Source of the DNA: Polaromonas hydrogenivorans
GTDB taxonomy: Bacteria > Pseudomonadota > Gammaproteobacteria > Burkholderiales > Burkholderiaceae_C
Direction: 5' to 3'
Length of the DNA stretch: 64,000 bases
Assembly (NCBI RefSeq): GCF_040105105.1
Contig: NZ_CP157676.1
Span: forward strand, 62,001-126,000
Shown in pieces: positions 8,779 through 18,301 of the stretch. The notes beneath the pieces are model-generated. The model saw nothing but the letters and a program-made list of their open reading frames with translations, had not been told where the DNA came from and searched no databases. How positions within the stretch are numbered: position 1 is the first letter of the stretch; each line of letters begins with the position of its first letter. The position numbers were made by a program, and so were the translations under genes.

Positions 8779-9681
8779 TTAAAACGGCAGGACCGCCTTG
8801 ATCTTCAAGCCGCCGCCTTCGGCCCGGTTGCGAACGCTGAACTCTTTCTCAAGCTTGGCAGTGATGAACCAGCCTTTTCCGTTGTCGTACTTGATCGAGG
8901 GACCGAGCGCGAACGCTCGGCCGCGATTGTTGGGCACCTCTTTCCCAGCCTGCTTGTCACTGGTTGTCTGTTGGTAGGCATAGCCACCCGCCCCTACCGT
9001 CCACCCATTGCCAAAAGCCCAACCGGCGGAGAAGTCGGCGTGCAGTTCCTGACCTGAGCGGTAGTCCGTGTCCTTGTTGCGGGCATTGAAGTCGTACATG
9101 ACTTTTATATCACCGTTAAAGCCGGTGCCCTGTACATAGGTCAACGCAAAAAACGGTTCAGCATTCCAGTAGTTCCGACCCACATTGGCGATTGCATTCT
9201 TGTCATAGCGTCCGGTCGGCGCGTTCACATCCACCGCAAATGCGTAGTGAAGATTGGGCGACGCATGATAGCCAAGACCACCCCCGAAGGTCATGTCGCC
9301 GAGTCCGGAATCGGAGGCGCTGACGCTACCAACACGAACCTTCACATCCACGAGGGGTGCAAACGCGTAGAACGCCAACTGGCCACCGAGAAGCTGCTTG
9401 TCGGTAACCCAGGTGACTCTGGGCACGAGCGCGGTAGCCTTGACATTGAAGTCGAGCGGAATTTTGTTGCCATTGTTGTCGCGCAACGTGCTGGCTTCAT
9501 AGCGTGATCCGTACAACAGGTAGTAGACGCCTGGTGGCGGCAATGCGCCAACCATGTAGTTTTCCGCACCGTTAGGGTAAATGCTGCCGCCGCCCTCGGT
9601 GGCCATTACCGGCGCCGCCGCCAGCATCATGAGAGCTGCAAGCGAGATGCTGCTGAGCGTTGTCGAAGTGTTGAATGTCAT
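8779..9681 (-). CDS. Outer-membrane MetA-pathway-type beta-barrel channel
   Basis: A signal peptide ('AALMMLAAAPVMA', cleavage before TEGG, about residue 28) is followed by a beta-barrel of the Phenol_MetA_deg family: 'FYAFAPLVDVKVRVG', 'DVNAPTGRYDKN', and a C-terminal phenylalanine after 'KIKAVLPF'. Members are found in operons for aromatic or hydrophobic compounds and are thought to be uptake channels. 300 residues. Its position between the binding protein and LivH suggests it lets the same substrate cross the outer membrane. Specificity is unknown. Confidence 0.8.
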   Translation of the reverse strand: MTFNTSTTLSSISLAALMMLAAAPVMATEGGGSIYPNGAENYMVGALPPPGVYYLLYGSRYEASTLRDNNGNKIPLDFNVKATALVPRVTWVTDKQLLGGQLAFYAFAPLVDVKVRVGSVSASDSGLGDMTFGGGLGYHASPNLHYAFAVDVNAPTGRYDKNAIANVGRNYWNAEPFFALTYVQGTGFNGDIKVMYDFNARNKDTDYRSGQELHADFSAGWAFGNGWTVGAGGYAYQQTTSDKQAGKEVPNNRGRAFALGPSIKYDNGKGWFITAKLEKEFSVRNRAEGGGLKIKAVLPF

Positions 9682-9852
9682 GTTGTCTCCTGGTTTTCAA
9701 TGTAAAGACGTGAGAAATCCGCTGGCACCGGCGTATTGCCGATGCGGTTTCCATGGGCCGGCGACCTATTGCAAGAACGCGTCAACCCAGCCTCGCTGGT
9801 TATCACCGGCGAGTGCTTGACTCACAAGCGCCCTGCGGCGCGCTGCGACTGC

Positions 9853-11079
9853 TCAGTTTTTCCAGACCGGCTTGGGAATTACGGCCGGTTTCGCGCCTTT
9901 AATGGCGCTCGGCCCGACACCCTGGAATACACCGTTTTGCCATTGGCCGACGAGAAAAATGCCAGACAGTTGCTGGTTCTCGAATTTGATCGGACCCAGC
10001 ACCGTTTCGAACGAGCCAGTCTTGATCTCACGCAGAATCGCCGGGCGGTCGATCTTGCCCACACGCTCGATGGACTGCTGCAGCACTTGCAAGCTGGCAT
10101 AGGTGACCGGGCTGCCCCAGCTGTCCGGTTCCTTGCCGGTCAAATCCTTGTGGCGCTTGAAGTATTCTTTGATTAGCTGTGAATCGCCATCAACGCCACC
10201 CAAGCTCATCTGACCTTCGGCGCCTGCGCCGTACTTGGCCTTGAAGAACGGGAACTGGGTGCCTACTCCTGTGTAAAAAATCTTGGGATTGAAACTCAGC
10301 ACGCGCGACTGATCGCTGATCAGCACCGTGTCGGGCGGATAAGAGAAAGCAATAAAAGCATCGGGTGATAGTCCTTTGACCTCGTTGAGCAGCGGCGACA
10401 GATCCTGTGTGCCAACGGGATAACTCTTGTCGAGAACCAGCTTGAAGTTGTGCGCAGCGGCCGCCTTGCGCGCCGCCGTTGCGGCATCGACACCGAAGCC
10501 GTCGGCTACATACAGCATGGCCACCTTGTCGCCAATCTTGCCGGCCTTGCGTGCTGCGTCGAGCTGGCTCATCAACGCTTCGGCGTAACTACCGCCGGAA
10601 CCAAGCATGAAAAAGATGGATGGCCAGCGCTTGGCAAACTCCGCCGCCTTGTCGGTGAGGGCGGTGGAGCCGAGTTGTGGGTAGCCATGCTTGGCCAACA
10701 TCGGTGCTACCGCAAGATTGACCGCAGTGCCCCATGGGGGAAGAATGAGATCAACCTTGTCCTGCGAAATGAGTCTGTCAATTGCACGTACCGCTTCTTC
10801 GGTACTGGAGCGATCGTCGTACTCAACCACCTCAATCGGCACCCGCTTACCATAGGCCTTGAGCATCAGACCACCGGCCGCATTGACCTCCTTGACCCAC
10901 ATTTCGTAGTTGGGACGTAACGTGGTGTCGCCGCCGGGCGCATTGGGCCCCGTCTTGGCAAGCGACCAGCCGATACGAATGCTCTTGGGCGCTTCATCGG
11001 CCATGGCCGGGGCCGAGAGGCCGACGAGTGCGACGCCGAAAAATGTGGCTAGTGTAGAAATCCAGTGTCTGCGTTTCAT
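9853..11079 (-). CDS. Periplasmic ligand-binding protein of Liv-type ABC transporter
   Basis: Peripla_BP_6 binding protein. Signal peptide from 'MKRRHW' through 'SAPAMA', cleavage near residue 27. Mature blocks 'IRIGWSLAKTGPNAPGGD' and 'YDDRSSTEEAVRAIDRLI' are typical of the LivK superfamily. 408 residues from the ATG at 11079, preceded by GGAG at good spacing; nine extra upstream codons were discarded. Probably delivers its ligand to LivHM. The family binds amino acids, aromatic acids, urea and others, so the ligand stays open. Confidence 0.88.
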   Translation of the reverse strand: MKRRHWISTLATFFGVALVGLSAPAMADEAPKSIRIGWSLAKTGPNAPGGDTTLRPNYEMWVKEVNAAGGLMLKAYGKRVPIEVVEYDDRSSTEEAVRAIDRLISQDKVDLILPPWGTAVNLAVAPMLAKHGYPQLGSTALTDKAAEFAKRWPSIFFMLGSGGSYAEALMSQLDAARKAGKIGDKVAMLYVADGFGVDAATAARKAAAAHNFKLVLDKSYPVGTQDLSPLLNEVKGLSPDAFIAFSYPPDTVLISDQSRVLSFNPKIFYTGVGTQFPFFKAKYGAGAEGQMSLGGVDGDSQLIKEYFKRHKDLTGKEPDSWGSPVTYASLQVLQQSIERVGKIDRPAILREIKTGSFETVLGPIKFENQQLSGIFLVGQWQNGVFQGVGPSAIKGAKPAVIPKPVWKN

Positions 11080-11153
11080 TATTGTCTCCAAAGTTCTGAG
11101 GGCCAATTAGCACTCTCTATGGGAGCGTCGCCTCTGGCGCGCTCGGTGTCGTG

Positions 11154-11183
11154 AGCGAACGTGCCGTAGTCGGCACGTTCGCT
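11154..11183. terminator. 13-bp perfect hairpin between UPF0261 and binding-protein genes
   Basis: AGCGAACGTGCCG, loop TAGT, then the exact complement. It lies in the minus-strand operon just after the UPF0261 stop. There is no T-run on the minus strand, so it may lower rather than stop readthrough or protect upstream mRNA, allowing separate expression of the transport genes. On the plus strand it is followed by TTTCTC. Confidence 0.5.
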
Positions 11184-11192
11184 TTCTCAGAC

Positions 11193-12422
11193 TTAAACAG
11201 ATTCGCGTTGGCCTATAAAGGCCATCACCTGCTCGACCAGCGCGTCAGCAAACTCCGCATCATTGATGTGGCAGTCGAACTCAACGACCGGTACGCCTTC
11301 GGGCAGCGCCTTCCTGATGGCTGCGGCGAACACCGGCGGCAACGACGGATCGTGCAGATAACCCTCAGGACTGTCGTGGTGCGAAAAGCCCTTGAGCGGC
11401 ACGAAGAACGTGACCGGCCCCTTGGCATCCTTGATCAGGCTACCCATGTGCTGAGCCAGTTTCTCCAGTTCCGGCGCGTCGGCACGCACCGCCGTCAGCG
11501 CAGCGTTGTGCATGTGGTAGCGCTTGCCCGCAAACTGCTGCTTCGCCGCATCGATAGGGCCAGCCACCATGAAGTCGGCATTGCCCGGTGCGAAGATCGT
11601 CGGCACACCCTTGGCGAGTGCCGCTTTGGCGCGATCAGGGCCGGCACTGCACAGGCCGTTGTTGAGATAATCGTTGATCTCCACCAGTGAAAGATCGACA
11701 ACAGCCGCCACATCACGCTCGGTGACGATCTGATCCATCGCCGCACCGCCGGTGCCCAAGGTGTGGAACACCATGACCTCGAAGCCTTTTTTCTCCAGCA
11801 GCTTGCGCACGCGCACGGTGCAGCTGTCGGTCGTGCTGAGCGTCGTCATCGCGATCAGCGGTTTAGGCTCACGGCGGACCGGCGAATAGTTCCTGGCAAT
11901 GGCGGCGACTGCGATGGCCGCGTTGCGGAACACATCGCGAGTGATGCTGTTGAGACCGGCGATGTCGCACACCGGATTGACCATGATGATGTCCTTCGCG
12001 CCGACAAATGGTCGCGTGAAACCTGATGCCATCGTCGACACCATCACCTTCGGCATGCCATAGGGAAAGGCTTGCATGACAACGCAACCGAGCGAAGTGC
12101 CCATTGAGCCGCCGACCCCGATGATGCCGCTGAAGGGGTGCTTAGCGTGGGCCTCCAGCGCGCACTTGACCGCCCCTTCAGTCATCACGGCCTGGGACTT
12201 GCCCTCATGACGCAGGTCGCGGACCGCCTGAAGGGTTGTGCCGGCCGCCGCGGCTATGGCCTCCGGAGAAATTTCGACGTTGGGGTCGATCGATACTCTG
12301 ATGCTCGCGTCGAGGTGAACGACGTCCACGCCTTCGGATTCCAGAATCTGCCGGATGAAGCCTGCCTCCACCGCCTTGGTGTCCAGCGTGACGATCATCA
12401 AAACTTTGGGTTTACTTATCAT
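11193..12422 (-). CDS. UPF0261 / Tm-1-like protein
   Basis: Full-length UPF0261 protein (409 residues) with the two-domain layout of the plant Tm-1 N-terminal region. Blocks visible: 'VLMIVTLDTKAVEAGFIRQ', 'GVGGSMGTSLGCVVM', 'MVNPVCDIAGLNSITR', and a C-terminal 'VPVVEFDCHINDAEFA'. Homologues occur in catabolic and transport operons, often near PEP-hydrolase-like proteins; the reaction is unknown. A nucleotide-binding or carbonyl-processing role is possible but unproven. Same strand and block as the carboxylase genes, 66 bases after the ligase gene. Confidence 0.8.
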   Translation of the reverse strand: MISKPKVLMIVTLDTKAVEAGFIRQILESEGVDVVHLDASIRVSIDPNVEISPEAIAAAAGTTLQAVRDLRHEGKSQAVMTEGAVKCALEAHAKHPFSGIIGVGGSMGTSLGCVVMQAFPYGMPKVMVSTMASGFTRPFVGAKDIIMVNPVCDIAGLNSITRDVFRNAAIAVAAIARNYSPVRREPKPLIAMTTLSTTDSCTVRVRKLLEKKGFEVMVFHTLGTGGAAMDQIVTERDVAAVVDLSLVEINDYLNNGLCSAGPDRAKAALAKGVPTIFAPGNADFMVAGPIDAAKQQFAGKRYHMHNAALTAVRADAPELEKLAQHMGSLIKDAKGPVTFFVPLKGFSHHDSPEGYLHDPSLPPVFAAAIRKALPEGVPVVEFDCHINDAEFADALVEQVMAFIGQRESV

Positions 12423-12488
12423 TGCCTGTCTCCTTTGTTTTCAAACACTCTCAAACGCTGACGCCGTTGGCAAGCGGCGCCAGCACCA

Positions 12489-14474
12489 TCACTTCACCCC
12501 GGTGCTGTTGCGCTGCTTAGCCAGTTGCACGAAGAACTCGAGGCTGCGGGGGTTCGCCATCGCATCCGGGGTCGCGACTTTTTCCGGATCCGACCCCAGC
12601 AGCAGCTTGCGCACTGGAACTTCCATCTTCTTTCCCGTCAAGGTTCGCGGAATCTCGTCGACGATGAATATCTCGTTGGGCACGTGCCGCGCAGACGCCT
12701 TGGTCTTGATCTGCTGCACAATGCGCGCCTTGAGCGGCTCGTCGAGTTCGAATCCCGGTTTGAGCACGACGAACAGGGGCATGTACGAAGGTCGTCCAAG
12801 ATACTCAAGGTCCACGACCATGCTGTCGCGCACCTCGGGAAGCTCTTCCACGACCCGGTAGATTTCCGCAGTCCCCATGCGGATGCCATGCCGATTGATG
12901 GTCGAATCAGAGCGGCCGTAGATCACCGAGGTGCCGCGCGGCGTGAAACGGATCCAATCGCCATGGCGCCATAGGCCCGGATAGGTCTCGAAGTAGCTCT
13001 CCCGGTAGCGCCGCTGGTCCGGGTCGTTCCAGAAAAACACCGGCATTGAAGGCATGGGCTGGGTGATCACCAGCTCACCCACCTCGTCCACCACCGGCTG
13101 GCCGGCATCGTTAAAGGCATAGGCAGCCACGCCCAGTTCGCGGCACTGGATTTCGCCTGCCATGACCGGCAGCGTCGGCGCGCAGGCAACAAAGCCAGAC
13201 GCGATGTCGGTGCCGCCACTGATCGACGCCAGCCAGAGGTCGGACTTCACCGCGTCATACACCCAGTGGTAGGCGTCGATCGGCAAGGGCGAGCCGGTGG
13301 CGTTGATCGCGCGCAAATGATCAAACGCCCCCAGGTCGCGCGGACGCAGCCCTTCTTTCTTGCAGTTGATCAGGTAGGCCGCGCCGCAGCCGAACAGTGT
13401 CACGCGCTGCTCATCGATGAAGCGCCACAGCGCTGTGTCGTCGGGCCAGGCCGGGTTGCCGTCGTAGAGCATGACGGATGCGCCGGTCAGCAAGGCGCCG
13501 ATCTGCAGGTTCCACACGATCCAACCGGTGCCGCCCAGAAACAGCAGGCGGTCGCCGGGGCGCAGGTCATGCTGCAGCGCCATGGTCTTGAGGTGCGTGA
13601 GCACGATGCCTCCGTGGCTGTGCACCATGGCCTTGGGCAGGCCGGTGGTGCCGGAGGAATAGACGATCCACAGCGGGTGGCTGAACGGCAGGCGCTCAAA
13701 CGTCAGTTCGGCCTCGACGCGAATCGCCTCGGCCCAGCTGATGCCGTCGCGCCAGGCCACGGTCCGGCCGGCCGCCAGCGGCCCGCCGACATGCACCACC
13801 GTCTGCACGCTGGGCAGTTCGCGCAGCAGCTCTTCGACCACGGCAGCGCGGTCGTGCGTCTTGCCGTTGTAGCTGTAGCTGTCAGTGGCGAACAACACCT
13901 TGGGTTCGATCTGACGCAGCCGGTCCAGCACCACGCTGGCGCCCATGTCGGGCGAGCAGCTCGACCAGATCGCGCCCAGACTGGCGCAGGCCAGGAATGC
14001 GACCACCGTTTCGGCGCGATTGGGCATGTACGAGGCCACTCGATCTCCGGCCTGGATGCCCAGGGCGCGCAGCTTTGCCGCAAGCGCGCCGGTGTCGCGC
14101 TGCAATTCGGCCCACGACACCTCGCGCAGTGGCGCGTCTTCACTGCGCGCAATCAGCGCAGGCCGATCCGGCGTGGCACAACGAAACACATGCTCAGCGT
14201 AGTTCAGCCGTGCGTTCGGGTACCACTGGGCGCCGGGCATGGTGCGCGAGGCCAGTACCGGCTCGCGCGCGCCGTCGGCCTGCACGCCGAAGAAGTCCCA
14301 GATGGACTGCCAAAAGGCCTCCAGTTCATCGACCGACCAGCGCCACAGCGCGTCGTAGTCAGCGAAGTGCAGGCCTTTGTTGGCCTCCAGCCAGCGCAGG
14401 TAGGCTGCCAGGCGCGTGGGTTCGATCTGGGAGGCGGTAGGAGCCCAGAGTATCTCCGCGTTGGTATTTTCCAT
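12489..14474 (-). CDS. Acetoacetyl-CoA-synthetase-like acyl-CoA ligase
   Basis: ANL-superfamily ligase of the AACS clade, converting a beta-keto acid such as acetoacetate plus CoA and ATP to the thioester. P-loop 'YSSGTTGLPKAMVHSHGG', adenylate motif 'GGTDIASGF', hinge 'GRSDSTINRHGIRMGTAEI' and catalytic lysine in 'PRTLTGKKMEVP' are intact. 661 residues from the ATG at 14474 (GGAG eight bases upstream), which places the family 'ILWAP' block normally; an earlier ATG at 14534 overlaps the HAD stop. The true substrate may be a larger beta-keto acid, as for benzoylacetate-CoA ligase. Confidence 0.88.
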   Translation of the reverse strand: MENTNAEILWAPTASQIEPTRLAAYLRWLEANKGLHFADYDALWRWSVDELEAFWQSIWDFFGVQADGAREPVLASRTMPGAQWYPNARLNYAEHVFRCATPDRPALIARSEDAPLREVSWAELQRDTGALAAKLRALGIQAGDRVASYMPNRAETVVAFLACASLGAIWSSCSPDMGASVVLDRLRQIEPKVLFATDSYSYNGKTHDRAAVVEELLRELPSVQTVVHVGGPLAAGRTVAWRDGISWAEAIRVEAELTFERLPFSHPLWIVYSSGTTGLPKAMVHSHGGIVLTHLKTMALQHDLRPGDRLLFLGGTGWIVWNLQIGALLTGASVMLYDGNPAWPDDTALWRFIDEQRVTLFGCGAAYLINCKKEGLRPRDLGAFDHLRAINATGSPLPIDAYHWVYDAVKSDLWLASISGGTDIASGFVACAPTLPVMAGEIQCRELGVAAYAFNDAGQPVVDEVGELVITQPMPSMPVFFWNDPDQRRYRESYFETYPGLWRHGDWIRFTPRGTSVIYGRSDSTINRHGIRMGTAEIYRVVEELPEVRDSMVVDLEYLGRPSYMPLFVVLKPGFELDEPLKARIVQQIKTKASARHVPNEIFIVDEIPRTLTGKKMEVPVRKLLLGSDPEKVATPDAMANPRSLEFFVQLAKQRNSTGVK

Positions 14475-14530
14475 GACGTGGGCTCCGTGGTCGGTCACAC
14501 AAGCTACGACCGGTTCGCTGTGGTTCGACC

Positions 14531-15382
14531 TCATGACACCAGCTCCAGCAGTTGCGCCACACCGGGCAGGGAAAGATGGGGACGGCTGTCCGCTGGTAGG
14601 CGATCGAAGTCAGCGGCATCGCTGAGTCCGGTGTGAACGCCCACAGAGAGAGCGCCGCCACGCAGCGCCATCGCGTTTTCCAGGCTTGGGTCGTCGCCGA
14701 CAATGGCCATCTGGTCTGGGGGGATCCCAAGGCGATTACTGGCGCAAGCCAATGCGTATGCTGAGGGCTTACCCAGCACAATGGCACGCTTGCCGGTGAT
14801 GCTGCGCACGGCAGCCGCCAGCGCACCTGAAATTCCGAGCGTGCGGCCATCCCGGCTGGCGACGTAAGGCGCCGTCGAGACCACAAAAAGTCCCGCCCCT
14901 GCCCACACCGCACGGCAAGCCGCGTCGAGATCGGCGAGCACGAACTCCGGGTGCCAGCCAATCAGGACGGCATCAACATCGTCGGCCCGCTCGGGCGAGC
15001 GCACGACCTCGAAACCGGCCTCGATCAAGGGTCTCCACACCCCTTCGCCGCCGAGCACCAGAAGACGGCGAAAGCGACGGCGACGGAAATGATCTACCGC
15101 GACACTCACTGGTGTGAGCGTGTGCTGCTCGTCGACCTCAATGCCAATGCGGCCGAGTTCTTGAGACAGTTGAAGTGGCGTCTTGGTAGAGCCGTTGGTG
15201 AAGGCAACGAAAGGCAGTTCCCGCTGACGCAGAAGTGCCAGCAAATCGCCCGCGCCGGGCAAAGCCTGGTAGCCGCTTAGGCGCCGGTCAGCCAGGGCGA
15301 GCGTGCCATCAATGTCGAATACGTAACCGCGAACATTGGCCAGTGCGGCTTTCGCTTGGCTGTTATCAAGAATCTTCTTCAC
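14531..15382 (-). CDS. HAD-superfamily hydrolase, NagD-like
   Basis: Class IIA HAD phosphatase. Motif I 'VFDIDGTLALAD', motif II threonine/asparagine in 'VAFTNGSTKT', motif III lysine in 'VLGKPSAYAL', and motif IV 'AIVGDDPSLEN'. 283 residues. GTG start overlapping the carboxyltransferase stop (GTGA), so coupled to it. NagD-type enzymes hydrolyse small phosphate esters such as phosphoglycolate. Its place between a carboxyltransferase and a CoA ligase suggests repair or a phosphorylated intermediate, but nothing in the sequence fixes the substrate. Confidence 0.82.
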   Translation of the reverse strand: MKKILDNSQAKAALANVRGYVFDIDGTLALADRRLSGYQALPGAGDLLALLRQRELPFVAFTNGSTKTPLQLSQELGRIGIEVDEQHTLTPVSVAVDHFRRRRFRRLLVLGGEGVWRPLIEAGFEVVRSPERADDVDAVLIGWHPEFVLADLDAACRAVWAGAGLFVVSTAPYVASRDGRTLGISGALAAAVRSITGKRAIVLGKPSAYALACASNRLGIPPDQMAIVGDDPSLENAMALRGGALSVGVHTGLSDAADFDRLPADSRPHLSLPGVAQLLELVS

Positions 15383-16887
15383 GCTTTAGTCTCCGGCGGG
15401 GCGCCCGTTCGACCTGCGCTACTGGTGCGCAGATCAAGCATGAAGCCGTCTTTTTCGATGCGCGCGTGCGTCACGTCTGGCCTGCCAGACAACTCGGAAA
15501 TCATTCGCTCGACCGGGCTGGCTACCGAGCTGTAATGTTGCCGGCAAGGTCCGGCCGCAACCATCGCGTCAACCTGCTCCGCCGGCATGACGGCACGCAG
15601 CAGGAACTCCTCGTCGGACAGCCGCGCGCCGAATCTCTGGCGCAGTTCGGTCAAATCCAGCATGCCGGACTGCGCCGCCAGTTCGCGAGCACGCGGTAGC
15701 TGTTCGATGCGGTCGCGCACGTTGGGATCCATGGGTGCAGGGGGAGCGCCAAACCGGCCAATGACGTAACGGATCACCTCGTCGGGTACGTTGGCATAAC
15801 GCTCAGGCGCAAGAACATTCATTACCGCCTGGGTGCCGACCACCTGTGAAAACGGCGTGACCATGATCGGGTATCCCAGCTCGCGGCGCACGCGTTCGAC
15901 CTCCTCAAACACCTCCGGCAAGCGGTGTTCCTGGCGCATCTCACGCAGCTGACGCCGCATCGTGCCCATCATGCCGCCCGGTAGTTGGTGCTGGAAGTAA
16001 CGCATGTCGTACTCCTGCGGCACGCCTTGGGGCAGGCCTTCAGCGACAGCCAGCCGGGCGAAGTAGGCGCTGACGCGGCCTACCGCTTCCATGTCCAGGT
16101 CGACCGAGTAGCCGGCGCTGCGCAGGTTGCTGACGACATTCTCGATCGCTGGCTGGCTGGTGCCGTTGCCAAGCGGTTGCACGGCGGTATGCAGCGTATC
16201 GACGCCTAGCGACGGTGCCTCGGCATAGGTGAACGGGGCCAGACCAATGGTGCAGTGAGAATGCAACTCCAACGGCTTGTCGCCGACCGCCACGCGCAAC
16301 GCCGGCAGCAGTGTGCGGGCGCGTTCGGGAGTCAGCAGGCCGCCGGGATCCTTCAGGTAGATGCGATGGATTGCCGGCACTTGAGCCAGACGGCGTGCCG
16401 CTGCGGCGAAGTAGGCATCGTCATGGATGGGACTAACCGTATAGACCACTGCCCCGACGATCTCGCTCGCACCCTCGGCCGCGATGGCGGTAGCGCTGTC
16501 GGCCACTGCCTGCATGTTGTTCATCGGGTCCATCACCATGAAACGCTCGATGCCGTTGCGCACCAGCAGCCGGTAGGACAGCTGCATCAGCTCGGGATGG
16601 GCGGTCTCCCAGGAAATGAAGCGCATGCCGGTCGACAAGAAGCTCAGTGGCGTGCGCGGCATTCGGGCCTTCATCAGCCGGATGCGCTCCCAAGGGTTTT
16701 CCTTGTGAAACCGAACCGTGACGGCCATGTGCGTGCTTGTGGTGAAGTCGATCGCACGAAAGCCTGCCCGGTCCAGATCAGATGCGATTTCCAGCATCAT
16801 CCCGGTGCGCAGGCCGGTGGCGCCCCACAGGCTCTGATTGCCGTCGCGCAGCGTGGTGTCGATAAAGTCGAGACGACGTGAAGTCAT
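15379..16887 (-). CDS. Biotin-dependent carboxyltransferase (OadA/PycB-like, divergent)
   Basis: TIM-barrel HMGL-type carboxyltransferase that moves CO2 from carboxybiotin to an acceptor. Metal site: D10 in 'DTTLRDGNQS', K179 in 'YLKDPGGLL' (the lysine expected to be carbamylated) and H209/H211 in 'LELHSHCTIGLAP'; 'PLGNGTSQP' follows. Pyruvate/oxaloacetate enzymes usually have KDMAGLL and HTHDT/HSHTT-type segments, so the acceptor may differ. 502 residues with no fused biotin domain, matching the separate carrier gene. ATG at 16887, 11 bases after the biotin carboxylase stop. Confidence 0.82.
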   Translation of the reverse strand: MTSRRLDFIDTTLRDGNQSLWGATGLRTGMMLEIASDLDRAGFRAIDFTTSTHMAVTVRFHKENPWERIRLMKARMPRTPLSFLSTGMRFISWETAHPELMQLSYRLLVRNGIERFMVMDPMNNMQAVADSATAIAAEGASEIVGAVVYTVSPIHDDAYFAAAARRLAQVPAIHRIYLKDPGGLLTPERARTLLPALRVAVGDKPLELHSHCTIGLAPFTYAEAPSLGVDTLHTAVQPLGNGTSQPAIENVVSNLRSAGYSVDLDMEAVGRVSAYFARLAVAEGLPQGVPQEYDMRYFQHQLPGGMMGTMRRQLREMRQEHRLPEVFEEVERVRRELGYPIMVTPFSQVVGTQAVMNVLAPERYANVPDEVIRYVIGRFGAPPAPMDPNVRDRIEQLPRARELAAQSGMLDLTELRQRFGARLSDEEFLLRAVMPAEQVDAMVAAGPCRQHYSSVASPVERMISELSGRPDVTHARIEKDGFMLDLRTSSAGRTGAPPETKA

Positions 16888-16898
16888 AAACTTGTCTT

Positions 16899-18293
16899 TC
16901 AGTTGGAAGTGACTGCGGTAGCGCGATCGGCAAGGAAGCGACCGAGAAAACCGGTATCGATACCGCCGGCCGTGAATTCGGGCGTGGCAAGCACCTCGCG
17001 ATGCAGCGACACATTCGTATGGACACCTTCGACAGTCACCTCGGATAAAGCGGCCTGAAGGCGGCGACGCGCCTGCTCGCGGGTGTCCCCGGTGGCAATG
17101 ACCTTGGCGATCATCGAGTCGTAGAACGGCGGAATCGATGCACCTGCCTCGATGTGCGTGTCGACGCGAATGCCCTCCCAAGTCGGAAAGTGAGCGCTGC
17201 TGATCTTGCCCGGCGCGGGACGGAAGTCGTGCGCCGGATCCTCGGCGTTGATACGGCATTCGATGGCGTGACCCGTCAGACGGACATCGCCTTGCGACAG
17301 ACGCAGCGGTTGTCCCTGGGCGACCGCAATCTGCTCTTCGACCAGGTCAAGGCCTGTGATCTGTTCGGTCACGGGGTGTTCGACCTGAATGCGGGCGTTC
17401 ATTTCCAGGAAGTAAAAGCGCTGACGCTCCATGTCAACCAGAAATTCGACCGTACCCAGGCTTCGGTAGCCAATGTGCCGGGAAAACCGCAACGCTGCCG
17501 CGTGAAGCTCGTGCCGCATTTCATCCGAAAGATTAGGTGCGGGCGCTTCTTCGATCAACTTTTGATAGCGTCGCTGAACCGAGCAATCGCGATCTCCAAG
17601 GTGAATGATGTTCACCCCATCGCCGAGAATTTGCACCTCGACGTGGCGACCCTGCGTGACGAAGCACTCGATATAGACCCGGCCATCTCCGAAGGCGGCC
17701 AGCGCCTCCGAACCCGCCAGTTCGAACAGCGACTTCAGCTCGGCTGGCGTGTTGGCGCGCTTGAGGCCACGCCCTCCACCGCCGCCCACGGCCTTAATCA
17801 GTACCGGATAACCGATCTTTTCAGCCATATCCAAGGCCGCCGACATATCTTCGACGGGCCCGCCCGGCGCTACAGGCACCTGTGCCTCTTCAGCGCAGCG
17901 GCGGGCTTCCAGCTTGTTGCCAACACGCTCGATCTGCTCCGCCGTCGGGCCGATGAAGATAATGCCGTTTTCGGCACAAGCGGCAGCGAACTCGGAGCGC
18001 TCGGAAAGAAAGCCATAGCCCGGGTGCACGGCCTGCGCGCCGACGCCCTTGGCGGCCTCGACCAGCGTGCCAATGCGCAGGTAGCTGTCGGTCGCACGCG
18101 CCGGTCCGATGCACACGCTACGGTCAGCCATCCGGGCAGCCATACTGTCACGGTCAGCCACCGAGGTGGCCAGCACCGATTCGATTCCCAATCGTTTCAG
18201 GGTACGGATGATGCGCACGGCGATCTCGCCGCGATTGGCGACCAGCACGCGACGGATAGGGCCGTCCGTGGGTTTGCTTTGTGTTGCGTTCAT
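16899..18293 (-). CDS. Biotin carboxylase subunit (AccC-like)
   Basis: ATP-grasp enzyme that carboxylates biotin with bicarbonate. 'VLVANRGEIAVRIIRTLK' begins the fold; the glycine loop 'KAVGGGGGRGLK', 'RHVEVQILGDG', and catalytic 'EMNARIQVEHPVTE' are intact. 464 residues. I chose ATG 18293 (TGAGG six bases upstream) over a GTG overlapping the carrier stop. This copy lies in a catabolic block with its own carrier and transferase, so it is probably not the housekeeping acetyl-CoA carboxylase. Confidence 0.92.
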   Translation of the reverse strand: MNATQSKPTDGPIRRVLVANRGEIAVRIIRTLKRLGIESVLATSVADRDSMAARMADRSVCIGPARATDSYLRIGTLVEAAKGVGAQAVHPGYGFLSERSEFAAACAENGIIFIGPTAEQIERVGNKLEARRCAEEAQVPVAPGGPVEDMSAALDMAEKIGYPVLIKAVGGGGGRGLKRANTPAELKSLFELAGSEALAAFGDGRVYIECFVTQGRHVEVQILGDGVNIIHLGDRDCSVQRRYQKLIEEAPAPNLSDEMRHELHAAALRFSRHIGYRSLGTVEFLVDMERQRFYFLEMNARIQVEHPVTEQITGLDLVEEQIAVAQGQPLRLSQGDVRLTGHAIECRINAEDPAHDFRPAPGKISSAHFPTWEGIRVDTHIEAGASIPPFYDSMIAKVIATGDTREQARRRLQAALSEVTVEGVHTNVSLHREVLATPEFTAGGIDTGFLGRFLADRATAVTSN

Positions 18294-18301
18294 GGCTTGC
18301 C

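Noticed and set aside
13266..14636. 456-codon plus-strand ORF opposite the AACS-like ligase
   Set aside because: Antisense artefact of GC-rich coding DNA; no motif and no ribosome site.
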